DNA from: Pseudomonas sp.
Lineage (GTDB): Bacteria; Pseudomonadota; Gammaproteobacteria; Pseudomonadales; Pseudomonadaceae
Reading direction: 5' to 3'
NCBI GenBank assembly: GCA_029239415.1
Contig: JAQZAY010000065.1
Span: 1 to 14,692, forward strand
DNA: 14,692 nt
The notes beneath the pieces were generated by a model, which had not been told where the DNA came from, did no database searches, and was given only the letters and a program-made list of their open reading frames with translations. Made by a program: the position numbers and the translations under genes. Shown in pieces: positions 1 to 6,826 of this stretch (the first letter of the stretch is position 1; each line of letters opens with the position of its first letter).

Positions 1-62
1 TCCCACATGGGGCCTTGGGCCTGCCATGATTATTGTCTTGATGCCATAGGAGCCCTACATTG

Positions 63-434
63 ATGTGGCGTCACCTCAGCGCACTCGCGCTCTTCACCCT
101 GCTGGCCGGCTGTGCCAGCCACGACACCGATCCCGACGGCTACGACAGGACCGGCACCGCCTCCTATTATGGCTCGCGCCACCAGGGCAAGCGCACCGCC
201 AGCGGCGAGCGTTTCAACCAGCATGGCCTGACCGCCGCGCACCGCAGCCTGCCTTTCGGCAGCCGCGTGCGGGTCACCAATCTCGCCAACCAGCGCAGCG
301 TCGTGGTCCGCGTCAACGACCGTGGCCCGCACTCGCGTGGCCGACTGATCGACCTTTCCCGCGGCGCCGCGCAAAAAATCGGCATGCTCCGTAGCGGAAC
401 AGCCCGCGTGCGGGTACAAGGCCTGAGCCATTGA
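63..434 (+). CDS. RlpA-like double-psi beta-barrel lipoprotein
   Basis: A 123-residue protein with a lipoprotein signal: a hydrophobic stretch followed by the lipobox L14-A15-G16-C17, so it should be lipidated at Cys17 and held in the envelope. The rest is one RlpA-type double-psi beta-barrel domain, with the family hallmarks GTASYYG, GKRTASGERF, LPFGSRVRVTN and VRVNDRGPH followed by IDLSRGAAQKIGM. RlpA proteins are septal-ring proteins, and P. aeruginosa RlpA is a lytic transglycosylase that cuts peptidoglycan strands lacking stem peptides. This one is much shorter than full RlpA and has no C-terminal SPOR domain, so septal targeting by denuded glycan is not expected. Whether it is catalytic is inference. 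AGGAG at 48-52 supports ATG 63; an in-frame TTG at 60 is the alternative start. The next gene follows 19 nt downstream and may be co-transcribed. Confidence 0.88.
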   Translation: MWRHLSALALFTLLAGCASHDTDPDGYDRTGTASYYGSRHQGKRTASGERFNQHGLTAAHRSLPFGSRVRVTNLANQRSVVVRVNDRGPHSRGRLIDLSRGAAQKIGMLRSGTARVRVQGLSH

Positions 435-453
435 CCCGATAGGAGTCACTCCC

Positions 454-1539
454 ATCTTCGACCTAGCCACCCTTCCCCTCTTCAGCCTCCTGCAGCTGGC
501 CTTCGGCCTGCTGCTGCTGGTCGCCGGGGCAGAACTGCTGGTGCGCGCCGCGCTGCGCCTGGCCCTGCGCCTGCACGTACGGCCACTGATCATCGGCCTG
601 AGCCTGGTGGCATTCGGCAGCACCGCGCCACAGCTGACGGTCAGCCTGCAGGCCGCCTACCAGGGCGCCCCGGACGTTGCCGTAGGCAGCGTGGTGGGCA
701 GCAATATCTTCAACGTGCTGGCAAGCCTGGGCCTGGCGGCGCTGATCATCCCGCTGCGGGTATCGCGCCAGCTGGTACGCCTGGACCTGCCCTTGATGAT
801 CGCTGCCAGCGCGCTGGTCTACGTGCTGGCACTCAACGGCTACCTGGGCCGGTTCGAGGGGCTGTTGCTGGTGCTTGGCCTGGTGGGCTACCTGGTGGTG
901 CTCTGGCACCAGTCGCGCCACTACGCCCGGACCTACCCTGCGCCCGACCGCAGCGCCCGCCCCGCCGGCCGCTTCTGGCTCGGCGCGGCGCTGCAGATCC
1001 TGCTGGGGCTTGGTCTGCTCAGCCTGGCCGGCCACCTGCTGCTCGAAGCGGCGGTCGAGGTGGCGACCGACCTGGGGCTGTCCGAGCGGGTCATCGGGCT
1101 GACCGTGGTCGCGGTCTGCACCTCGTTGCCGGAACTGGCGGCGGCGCTGGTCGCGGCGCTGCGGGGTGAACGGGAAATCGCCGTCGGCACGGTGATCGGC
1201 AGCAACCTGTTCAACCTGCTGGCGGTCCTGGGGCTGACGGCGCTGGTGGCACCCGCGCCGCTGTCGATTTCGCCCAACGCCCTGGATTTCGACTTGCCGG
1301 TGATGCTGGGCGTCGCCGCCTTGAGCCTGCCGGTGTTCTATTCGGGTTATCGGGTGACCCGTGCCGAAGGCCTGGTGTTCCTGGGGCTGTACCTGGTCTA
1401 TGGCCTGCACGTGGTGGCCTTCACCACGGGCATGCCGCTGGCCGGTCGCCTGGAAAGGCTGATGCTGCTCTACGCCCTGCCCGCGCTCGGGGCGGTGTTG
1501 CTGTACACCACCCTGCGCGCCTGGCGCCGCCAGCACTGA
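454..1539 (+). CDS. CaCA-family (YrbG-like) calcium/sodium:cation exchanger, probable ATC start
   Basis: An inner-membrane antiporter of the Ca2+:cation antiporter family, about 361 residues and almost entirely hydrophobic, with the two inverted Na_Ca_ex repeats. Alpha-1 reads GLSLVAFGSTAPQ followed by VGSVVGSNIFN (about residues 49-87). Alpha-2 reads GLTVVAVCTSLPE followed by VGTVIGSNLFN (about 216-254). The family exchanges cytoplasmic Ca2+ or a related cation for Na+ or H+. The alpha-1 acidic residue is replaced: the usual GTSAPE motif is GSTAPQ (Gln60), while Glu227 in alpha-2 is kept. The frame has no ATG, GTG or TTG between its upstream stop (424-426) and GTG 541. Starting at 541 would remove the first membrane segment. 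A good Shine-Dalgarno (AGGAG, 441-445) lies 8 nt before ATC 454, giving a family-like N-terminus FDLATLPLFSLLQLAFG. I chose ATC 454; the fallback is GTG 541. It converges on aroP with a 6-nt gap. Confidence 0.82.
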   Translation: MFDLATLPLFSLLQLAFGLLLLVAGAELLVRAALRLALRLHVRPLIIGLSLVAFGSTAPQLTVSLQAAYQGAPDVAVGSVVGSNIFNVLASLGLAALIIPLRVSRQLVRLDLPLMIAASALVYVLALNGYLGRFEGLLLVLGLVGYLVVLWHQSRHYARTYPAPDRSARPAGRFWLGAALQILLGLGLLSLAGHLLLEAAVEVATDLGLSERVIGLTVVAVCTSLPELAAALVAALRGEREIAVGTVIGSNLFNLLAVLGLTALVAPAPLSISPNALDFDLPVMLGVAALSLPVFYSGYRVTRAEGLVFLGLYLVYGLHVVAFTTGMPLAGRLERLMLLYALPALGAVLLYTTLRAWRRQH

Positions 1540-1545
1540 GCCAGG

Positions 1546-2919
1546 TCAGCGGCCAGCAGGGGCCGAGCGCTTGAACCTTCTCTTGAGCTGGAAGGCCACC
1601 CCCAGCACCGCGATCCACACCGGGATCAGCATCACCGAGATGCGGATCCCCGGTGTCAGGTACATCACCACGAGGATCAGCACGATGAAAGCCAGGCACA
1701 GGTAGTTGGTGAGCGGGTGCCCCCAGCTCGGGTAGAAGGGCTTTTCGCCCCCAGTCATCTTGGCCCGGCGGAACTTCAAATGGGTGATGCTGATGCTCGC
1801 CCAGTTGATCACCAGGGCCGACACTGCCAGCGCCATGAGCAGGCCGAACGCCTCGCCCGGCCTCAGGTAGTTGATGATGACGCACAGGCCGGTGGCCAGC
1901 GCCGATACGCCCAGGGCTGCCAGCGGCACGCCACGGCGGTTGACCTTGAGCAGCGCGCGCGGCGCATCGCCCTGGCTGGCCAGGCCGAACAGCATGCGGC
2001 TGTTGGCGTAGACGCAGCTGTTGTAGACCGACAGCGCCGCCGTCAGCACCACCACGTTGAGGATCGTGGCCACCAGGTTGCTGTCCAGGTTGTGGAAGAT
2101 CATCACGAACGGGCTGCCACCTTGCACCACCTTCTGCCAGGGGTAGAGCGCCAGGAGCACCGCCAGCGCGCCGATGTAGAAGATCAGGATGCGATAGACC
2201 ACCTGGTTGGTGGCACGCGGGATGCTCTGGCGTGGGTTGTCGGCCTCGGCAGCGGTGATGCCGACCAGCTCCAGGCCGCCGAAGGAGAACATGATCACCG
2301 CCATCGCCATCACCAGCCCGGTGATCCCGTTGGGGAAGAACCCGCCGTACTGCCACAGGTTGGCGATGTCGGCATCCGGTCCCCCAGTGCCGCTGGCGAG
2401 CAGGTAGGCGCCAAAGCCGATCATGCTGACGATCGCCACCACCTTGACCAGGGCGAACCAGAACTCCATCTCGCCGTAGACCTTTACCTGGGTCAGGTTG
2501 ATCAGGTTGATCACCACGAAGAAGATTGCCGCGGTCGCCCAGGTAGGGAAGCCTGGCCACCAGTACTGCACGTAGATGCCCACGGCGGTCAGCTCGGCCA
2601 TGCCCACGAGCACGTAGACCACCCAGTAGTTCCAGCCCGAGACAAAGCCTGCGAACTCGCTCCAGTAACGATGGGCGAAATGGCTGAAGCTGCCGGCGAC
2701 CGGCTCTTCGACCACCATCTCGCCCAGCTGGCGCATGATGAAGAAGGCCATCAGGCCGGCAACGGCATAGCCCAGCAGCACCGAGGGGCCTGCCAGCTGG
2801 ATGGTCTGGGCGATGCCCAGGAACAGCCCGGTGCCGATGGCGCCCCCAAGGGCGATCAGCTGGATATGGCGATTTTTCAGCCCGCGCTGCAATCGCTCGG
2901 GCGTGCTCTGGTCTTGCAT
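1546..2919 (-). CDS. aroP: AroP-type aromatic amino acid permease (APC superfamily)
   Basis: A 457-residue inner-membrane amino acid:proton symporter with about 12 membrane segments, closely resembling E. coli AroP/PheP along its whole length as I remember them. Recognisable blocks are RGLKNRHIQLIALGG and GAIGTGLFLG (residues 13-35), the substrate-site glycines of transmembrane segment 1. Others are MRQLGEMVVEEPVAGSFSHF (62-81), GMAELTAVG with the conserved Glu109, and FSFGGLELVGITAAEADNP. AroP takes up Phe, Tyr and Trp; PheP prefers Phe. The exact substrate here is inferred from similarity. ATG 2919 is preceded on the minus strand by AAGGA at a suitable distance. It lies 52 nt downstream of the AEC transporter gene in the same orientation, so it may be read through from there. 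A CA-rich motif in that gap (2944-2951) suggests translational control by Crc/Hfq. Confidence 0.88.
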   Translation of the reverse strand: MQDQSTPERLQRGLKNRHIQLIALGGAIGTGLFLGIAQTIQLAGPSVLLGYAVAGLMAFFIMRQLGEMVVEEPVAGSFSHFAHRYWSEFAGFVSGWNYWVVYVLVGMAELTAVGIYVQYWWPGFPTWATAAIFFVVINLINLTQVKVYGEMEFWFALVKVVAIVSMIGFGAYLLASGTGGPDADIANLWQYGGFFPNGITGLVMAMAVIMFSFGGLELVGITAAEADNPRQSIPRATNQVVYRILIFYIGALAVLLALYPWQKVVQGGSPFVMIFHNLDSNLVATILNVVVLTAALSVYNSCVYANSRMLFGLASQGDAPRALLKVNRRGVPLAALGVSALATGLCVIINYLRPGEAFGLLMALAVSALVINWASISITHLKFRRAKMTGGEKPFYPSWGHPLTNYLCLAFIVLILVVMYLTPGIRISVMLIPVWIAVLGVAFQLKRRFKRSAPAGR

Positions 2920-2943
2920 GAAGTGTCCTTAAAGGCGGAAGCA

Positions 2944-2951
2944 GTGTTGTT
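2944..2951 (-). promoter_or_regulatory. Candidate Crc/Hfq CA motif in the aroP leader
   Basis: On the minus strand the sequence reads AACAACAC, seven of eight positions matching the AAnAAnAA (CA) motif bound by Hfq with Crc in Pseudomonas catabolite repression. It ends about 24 nt before the aroP ATG, just upstream of the AAGGA ribosome binding site. Amino acid uptake genes are a known class of Crc target. That this site is used is inference from motif and position only. Confidence 0.35.
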
Positions 2952-2971
2952 GGCGTTGTGTGCGACAGGAT

Positions 2972-3913
2972 CTAGATCCATCCACCCCACTGCAATAGGA
3001 AGATTCCGATGTTGGTGGTGACCGCCGCCGCCAGCGTTGTGATGACGATGATCGAAGCGGCCAGCTCGTGGTTGCCGTTGGCTGCGCGCGCCATGACGTA
3101 GCTGGCCGCCGCCGTCGGGCTGCCGATATAGAGGAACAGGATGCCCAGCTCGGCCCCGCGGAAACCGCAGAGCCACCCCCCGAGCGTACCGACGATCGGC
3201 ATCCAGACCATTTTCACCAGGCTGGCGCTGATCGCCAGCTTGCCGCTGTCGCGCAGCGATGCCAGGGACAGCGTGCCGCCGATGCAGATCAGCGCGAGCG
3301 GCAGGGACATCTGCGCCAGGTAGTCAGCGGAGGTCAGCAGCCAGTTGGGCAGCGGCACCTGGCCGTACGCCATCGCCGCGGCGGCCAGCACGCTGATGAT
3401 CAGCGGGTTGCTGAAGATGCTCTTGCAGATGCTCCAGGGATCGGACTTGAGGTCCGGGCTGTATACCGCCAGGACCACCGCCGACAGGGAGTTGTACAAG
3501 AGGATGACCAGCCCGGCCAGCACCGCGCCCAGGGATATGCCGTAGTCGCCGTAGAGGCTGGCCGCCAGGGCCAGGCCGATGACGCCGTTGTTGCCGCGAA
3601 ACCCGCCCTGGGTGTAGATGCCGCGATCGGCGCGCGGGCAGCGCCAGATCGCGAAGCCCCAGGCCATGGCAAAGCCGAACAGGGTCGAGGCGACGAAGTA
3701 GGCGATCAGGTCGCCCTGCACTGCAGTGGACAGGTCGGCGTGATAGATGCCCAGGAACAGCAGCGCCGGCATGCACACGTTGAACACCAGGTTCGAGGCG
3801 ACATGGATGAAGCCGTCGTCGATCAACCGAATGCGCTTGAGCAGCACGCCCATGAACAGCATGGCGAAGACCGGAGCCGTGATGTTCAGTGTCTGGATGA
3901 GAAGGGCGAGCAT
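2972..3913 (-). CDS. AEC (auxin efflux carrier) family transporter
   Basis: A 313-residue inner-membrane protein with about ten hydrophobic segments and the usual length of the bacterial AEC family. It opens with a membrane segment (LIQTLNITAPVFAMLFMGVLLKR split by short polar turns). Its central cytoplasmic part carries QGGFRGNNGVIGLALA, the conserved Arg-Gly-Asn block of AEC proteins. The C-terminal half contains PLALICIGGTLSLASLR and YIGSPTAAASYVMA. Bacterial members move carboxylates such as malonate or malate, or other small organic anions; the substrate cannot be named here. ATG 3913 is the first methionine of the domain, though its ribosome binding site is weak. It follows roxR by 85 nt on the same strand, beyond a GC-rich hairpin, and precedes aroP by 52 nt, so the two transporters may form one transcript. 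Confidence 0.87.
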   Translation of the reverse strand: MLALLIQTLNITAPVFAMLFMGVLLKRIRLIDDGFIHVASNLVFNVCMPALLFLGIYHADLSTAVQGDLIAYFVASTLFGFAMAWGFAIWRCPRADRGIYTQGGFRGNNGVIGLALAASLYGDYGISLGAVLAGLVILLYNSLSAVVLAVYSPDLKSDPWSICKSIFSNPLIISVLAAAAMAYGQVPLPNWLLTSADYLAQMSLPLALICIGGTLSLASLRDSGKLAISASLVKMVWMPIVGTLGGWLCGFRGAELGILFLYIGSPTAAASYVMARAANGNHELAASIIVITTLAAAVTTNIGIFLLQWGGWI

Positions 3914-3972
3914 TGACAGCGATCCGTGGTGGCCGGTAGGTCGCTAATGATACGTGAGTGCCGCGCGGTTTT

Positions 3973-3991
3973 GGGGCCGCAAAGCGGCCCC
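3973..3991 (-). terminator. GC-rich hairpin just after roxR, terminator-like without a U-tract
   Basis: A perfect 8-bp all-GC stem, GGGGCCGC / GCGGCCCC, with a 3-nt loop starts 7 nt past the roxR stop codon. It is flanked by TTTT on the roxR side and AAAA on the far side (minus strand), so the stem could be prolonged across a small mismatch. Neither strand has a proper U-tract after the stem. It may therefore be a weak terminator, a 3'-end stabiliser, or a point of reduced read-through into the AEC gene. Confidence 0.5.
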
Positions 3992-3998
3992 AGGAAAA

Positions 3999-4559
3999 TC
4001 AGCGCCGTACCGGGCGCTTCTGCAACTTGCGCTGCAGGGTGCGCCGGTGCATGCCCAGCGCTCGCGCGGTCGCGGAGATGTTGCCTTCGTGCTCGGACAA
4101 CACCCGCTGGATATGCTCCCACTGCAGGCGGTCCACCGACATCGGGTTTTCCGGCACCAGGGTGTCGAGGTCGGCATGCTCGGCGAACAGCGCCGCCAGT
4201 ACGTCGTCGGCGTCGGCCGGCTTGCACAGGTAGTTGCACGCGCCGCGCTTGATCGCCTCGACCGCGGTGGCGATGCTCGAATAGCCGGTCAGGATTACCA
4301 CGCGCATCTCCGGGTCCAGCTCCAGCAGCCTGGGCAGCAGCACCAGGCCCGAATCGCCTTCCATCTTGAGGTCGAGGGTGGCGTAGTCGGGCTTGTCCTT
4401 CTGCGCCAGCTCCAGGCCTTCCTCGGCCGAGGACGCAGTGCTCACGCGAAAGCCGCGCCGGCCCATGGCGCGGGCCATGACCCGGGTGAAGGTGGCGTCA
4501 TCGTCCACCAGCAACAGATGCGGCAGCTCTTCGCTTTCGACCTGGTTTTCATCGCTCAT
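3999..4559 (-). CDS. roxR: RoxR redox response regulator (RegA/PrrA/ActR type)
   Basis: A 186-residue response regulator, the partner of the sensor kinase encoded immediately upstream. The receiver domain (about residues 12-125) shows the acidic cluster D19-D20-D21, phospho-acceptor Asp63 in TLDLKMEGDSG, switch Thr91 in VVILTGYSS, and Lys113 in CKPAD. After a short linker comes a Fis-type helix-turn-helix (about 149-183, HEGNISATARALGMHRRTLQRKL), nearly identical in style to the RegA/PrrA/ActR regulators. In Pseudomonas, RoxR controls respiratory genes, including terminal oxidases such as the cyanide-insensitive oxidase, in response to redox state. The start is fixed by ATG 4559, which overlaps the roxS stop as ATGA and implies translational coupling. 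No residues needed for function appear to be missing. Confidence 0.95.
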   Translation of the reverse strand: MSDENQVESEELPHLLLVDDDATFTRVMARAMGRRGFRVSTASSAEEGLELAQKDKPDYATLDLKMEGDSGLVLLPRLLELDPEMRVVILTGYSSIATAVEAIKRGACNYLCKPADADDVLAALFAEHADLDTLVPENPMSVDRLQWEHIQRVLSEHEGNISATARALGMHRRTLQRKLQKRPVRR

Positions 4560-5815
4560 CGTTGTTCTCCTCGCGTGCCCTGTGGCAGGCGCAATTCGGT
4601 CAGGGTGCCGCCCTGCTCGTGACTGTAGAGTTTTACCGAGCCGCCGGCACGGGTAACGCTGGCCTTGCTCAGGAACAGGCCCAGGCCGAAGCCTTTGCCC
4701 TTGGTAGTGAAGAAGGGCTTGCCGATCGACTCGGCAATGGCAGCCGGTACGCCGGGGCCATGATCGCGGATGCTGATGACGATGTCCTGGGCGTTCCAGT
4801 CCAGGGACACCTCGAGGTTGTCAGGGCAGGCATCGGCGGCGTTGTTCAGCAGGTTCAGCAGCGCCTGGGTCAGGTCTGGCGGTGGCGCCAGGCACGGCAC
4901 CTGGCCACGGCCCTGGCATTGGAAACGGTAGCTGGTTTCAGGACGCATCAGGTGCCAGCGGTCGAGCGACTCGTGGAGCCAGGCGGTGACCTCCTGCTCG
5001 ACCACCGCCATGCGCCGGTTCGCCTCGGCAGCGCGCACCAGCTGCTGCAGGGTCTGCTTGCACAGCTTGACCTGGTCTTGCAGCACGGCCAGGTCCTCCT
5101 GCAACTGCGGGTCCTTGTGGTCGCTGCGCATCTCGTTGAGCAGCACGCTCATGGTCGACAGCGGCGTGCCCAGCTCGTGGGCCGCGCCTGCCGCCTGGGT
5201 CGCCACGGCCAGCAATTGCTCGTCGCGCAGCCCCTCTTCGCGACGCTCGGCACGAAGCTGCTCCTGGCGACGCAGCTCCTCGGCCATGCGCGCGGCAAAG
5301 AAGGTGATCACCGCCGCGGCCAGGGCGATGCTCAGCCACATGCCGTACACCTGCATCGTCTCGCGCGCCATGGGCAGCGGGTCGAGCGGGTAGAACTGCA
5401 CCAGCAACAGGCTGTAGGCCGCCAGGGCGAGGCCCGAGAGCACCAGCGAGTAGACCCACGGCAAGGTCACCGCGGCGATCGCCAGCGGCACCAGGTAATA
5501 GGAGACGAACGGGTTGGTCGAGCCGCCCGAGTAGTACAGCAAGGCGCTGTGGATCAGCAGGTCGCAGGCCAGCTGGAACGCGTACTCGAGCTCTGTGACC
5601 GGGAGCGACAGGCGCAGGCGCAGGGCCGTGAAGGCACACAGCAGCGACGACAGGGCCAGGGTCAGCACCAGCGCGAACCAGGGCAGCGGCAGCAGGTCGG
5701 TCCAGTAGGCGACGGCCACCGAGCCTGCCTGGGCAGCCAGGACCAGGATGCGGATGAAGGTCAGTCGCCAGAGGTTCTGGCGGCTGGCGGACAGCGGGTG
5801 TTCGGCGGCGAGCAT
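4556..5815 (-). CDS. roxS: RoxS membrane-bound redox sensor histidine kinase (RegB/PrrB type)
   Basis: A 419-residue sensor kinase. The N-terminal half has about six membrane segments and contains the RegB-family signature GGSTNPF (residues 97-103), linked to quinone/redox sensing. The dimerisation domain carries the H-box AAHELGTPLSTM with phospho-acceptor His213. Downstream is Cys252 (KLCKQTLQQL), which looks positionally equivalent to the redox-active cysteine of RegB. The ATPase domain has an N-box (NLLNNAADA, 321-329), G1 (DHGPGV), F-box (PFFTTKGKG) and G2 (GFGLGLFLS, 375-383). The chosen start, ATG 5815, has AGGAGA five bases upstream and begins just before the first membrane segment. 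The frame is open for 27 more codons to 5896, but that part has no supporting ribosome binding site and would overlap the divergent promoter region. The substrate of phosphotransfer is RoxR. Confidence 0.94.
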   Translation of the reverse strand: MLAAEHPLSASRQNLWRLTFIRILVLAAQAGSVAVAYWTDLLPLPWFALVLTLALSSLLCAFTALRLRLSLPVTELEYAFQLACDLLIHSALLYYSGGSTNPFVSYYLVPLAIAAVTLPWVYSLVLSGLALAAYSLLLVQFYPLDPLPMARETMQVYGMWLSIALAAAVITFFAARMAEELRRQEQLRAERREEGLRDEQLLAVATQAAGAAHELGTPLSTMSVLLNEMRSDHKDPQLQEDLAVLQDQVKLCKQTLQQLVRAAEANRRMAVVEQEVTAWLHESLDRWHLMRPETSYRFQCQGRGQVPCLAPPPDLTQALLNLLNNAADACPDNLEVSLDWNAQDIVISIRDHGPGVPAAIAESIGKPFFTTKGKGFGLGLFLSKASVTRAGGSVKLYSHEQGGTLTELRLPQGTRGEQR

Positions 5816-6014
5816 GCGCTCTCCTGAGCATGAGTACTGCGGATGGATCGTCGAGAGTATACCCAAGCCGGCCCCCAGGCTGCAGCGCTGCGGCAAAGCG
5901 CCACACTTTTTTACACACCTGGCGGGGCGCCCTTGAACCTGACTGCACTCTTCGAGTCTTACGGGCGATACGTGGAATGGATGGCCTTTTCACGCCCCAG
6001 CCAAGGAGTCACAC
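5816..6014. promoter_or_regulatory. Divergent promoter region between roxS and the SIMPL gene
   Basis: These 199 nt separate two divergently transcribed genes, so promoters in both directions are expected here. What I see directly is the roxS ribosome binding site next to 5815, an AAGGAG ahead of ATG 6015, a T-run near 5908-5912, and a TTGAAC at 5933-5938 that could be a sigma-70 -35 element. No convincing -10 accompanies it. The position also makes it the natural place for RoxR autoregulation, which is inference. Confidence 0.4.
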
Positions 6015-6737
6015 ATGCACATCCCCCGTCGTACCGCCACCCTGCTGCTCTCTTGTGGCCTGCTGGCCAGCAGCGTGTCGGCGCTGGCGGCCGAAGAGGC
6101 CCGCCACTACAACCAGGTGTCGCTGCGTGCCGAAGTGAGCAAGGAAGTGGCGCGCGACCTGATGGTCGTGACGCTTTACAGCGAAGCACAGAACAACGAC
6201 CCGGCCGCCCTCGCCAAGCAGATCACCGAAACCATGAACAAGGCCGTGCAGCAAGCCCGGCAGGTCAAGGACGTGAAGATCAGCCAAGGCAGCCGCAACA
6301 GCTACCCGATCTACGACAGCAAGGGCCAGAGGATCACTGGCTGGCGCGAACGCGCCGAGCTGCGCCTGGAAAGCGCCGATTTCCCGGGCTTGTCCAAGCT
6401 TACCGGCGATTTGCTGCAGGACCTGAAGATGGGCGGCATGGACTTCTCCATCGCCCCCGCCACGCGCAAGACCAGCGAGGATGACCTGCTCAAGGAGGCG
6501 GTCGATGCCTTCAAGGCACGCGCGCAACTGGCGACGCAGGCCATGGGTGGCAATGGTTACAAGGTCGTCAGCCTGAACCTCAACAGCACCGGGTATCCGC
6601 GCCCCTACATGCGGGCCGCGCCCATGATGATGAAGGCCGACAGCGCCGCCGAGGCCGCGCCGTCGCCAGACGTCGAGGCAGGCACCAGCGAGGTCAGCAT
6701 GAGCGCCGATGGGATGATCGAGGTCCAGATGCCATAA
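6015..6737 (+). CDS. Periplasmic SIMPL-domain (DUF541) protein
   Basis: A 240-residue exported protein. The N-terminus is a classical Sec signal peptide (RR at 5-6, hydrophobic core 8-24, ALA-A cleavage near residue 26), so the mature protein is periplasmic. Residues of about 33-205 form a SIMPL/DUF541 domain, recognisable from VSLRAEVSKEVARDLMVVTLYSEAQ, the YPIYDSKGQRITGWRERAEL block, and the final GYKVVSLNLNSTG. The tail is low-complexity, rich in Ala, Met and acidic residues. SIMPL proteins are poorly understood; E. coli YggE belongs to the family and has been linked to lower oxidative stress. AAGGAG at 6003-6008 sets ATG 6015. It is divergent from roxS and closed by an intrinsic terminator, so it is monocistronic. 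A redox-linked role is inference from its neighbours. Confidence 0.87.
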   Translation: MHIPRRTATLLLSCGLLASSVSALAAEEARHYNQVSLRAEVSKEVARDLMVVTLYSEAQNNDPAALAKQITETMNKAVQQARQVKDVKISQGSRNSYPIYDSKGQRITGWRERAELRLESADFPGLSKLTGDLLQDLKMGGMDFSIAPATRKTSEDDLLKEAVDAFKARAQLATQAMGGNGYKVVSLNLNSTGYPRPYMRAAPMMMKADSAAEAAPSPDVEAGTSEVSMSADGMIEVQMP

Positions 6738-6745
6738 ACACCCTG

Positions 6746-6777
6746 GCGCGGTCCTGTGTAGGATCGCGCTCATTTTC
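6746..6777 (+). terminator. Intrinsic terminator of the SIMPL gene
   Basis: Nine nucleotides past the TAA stop lies a 10-bp stem, GCGCGGTCCT / AGGATCGCGC (one G-U pair), with a GTGT loop. It is followed directly by TCATTTTC. This is a standard Rho-independent terminator shape and separates the SIMPL gene from the dpp transcript. Confidence 0.8.
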
Positions 6778-6782
6778 GACCC

Positions 6783-6807
6783 GCAAACGTTAAACTTCGC
6801 CTAAAAT
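6783..6807 (+). promoter_or_regulatory. Candidate dppA operator half-site and -10 element
   Basis: GCAAACGTT at 6783-6791 matches nine bases of the perfect palindrome found upstream of the porin gene (8935-8946). It sits just before TAAAAT at 6802-6807, a five-of-six match to the sigma-70 -10 box. No good -35 is present at 16-18 bp. That would suit an activator-dependent or regulated promoter with the regulator bound in the -35/spacer region. Promoter and operator assignment are both inference. Confidence 0.3.
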
Positions 6808-6826
6808 TACATTCATGCGACATCCA

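Noticed and set aside
2968..2979. Palindrome GGATCTAGATCC over the AEC stop codon
   Set aside because: It is perfect and contains the rare CTAG, but it is short, overlaps coding sequence and has no partner site. I cannot support it as an operator.
5816..5896. 27-codon N-terminal extension of roxS to 5896
   Set aside because: AGGAGA sits right before ATG 5815, the extension has no ribosome binding site, and RegB-type kinases begin close to the first membrane helix.
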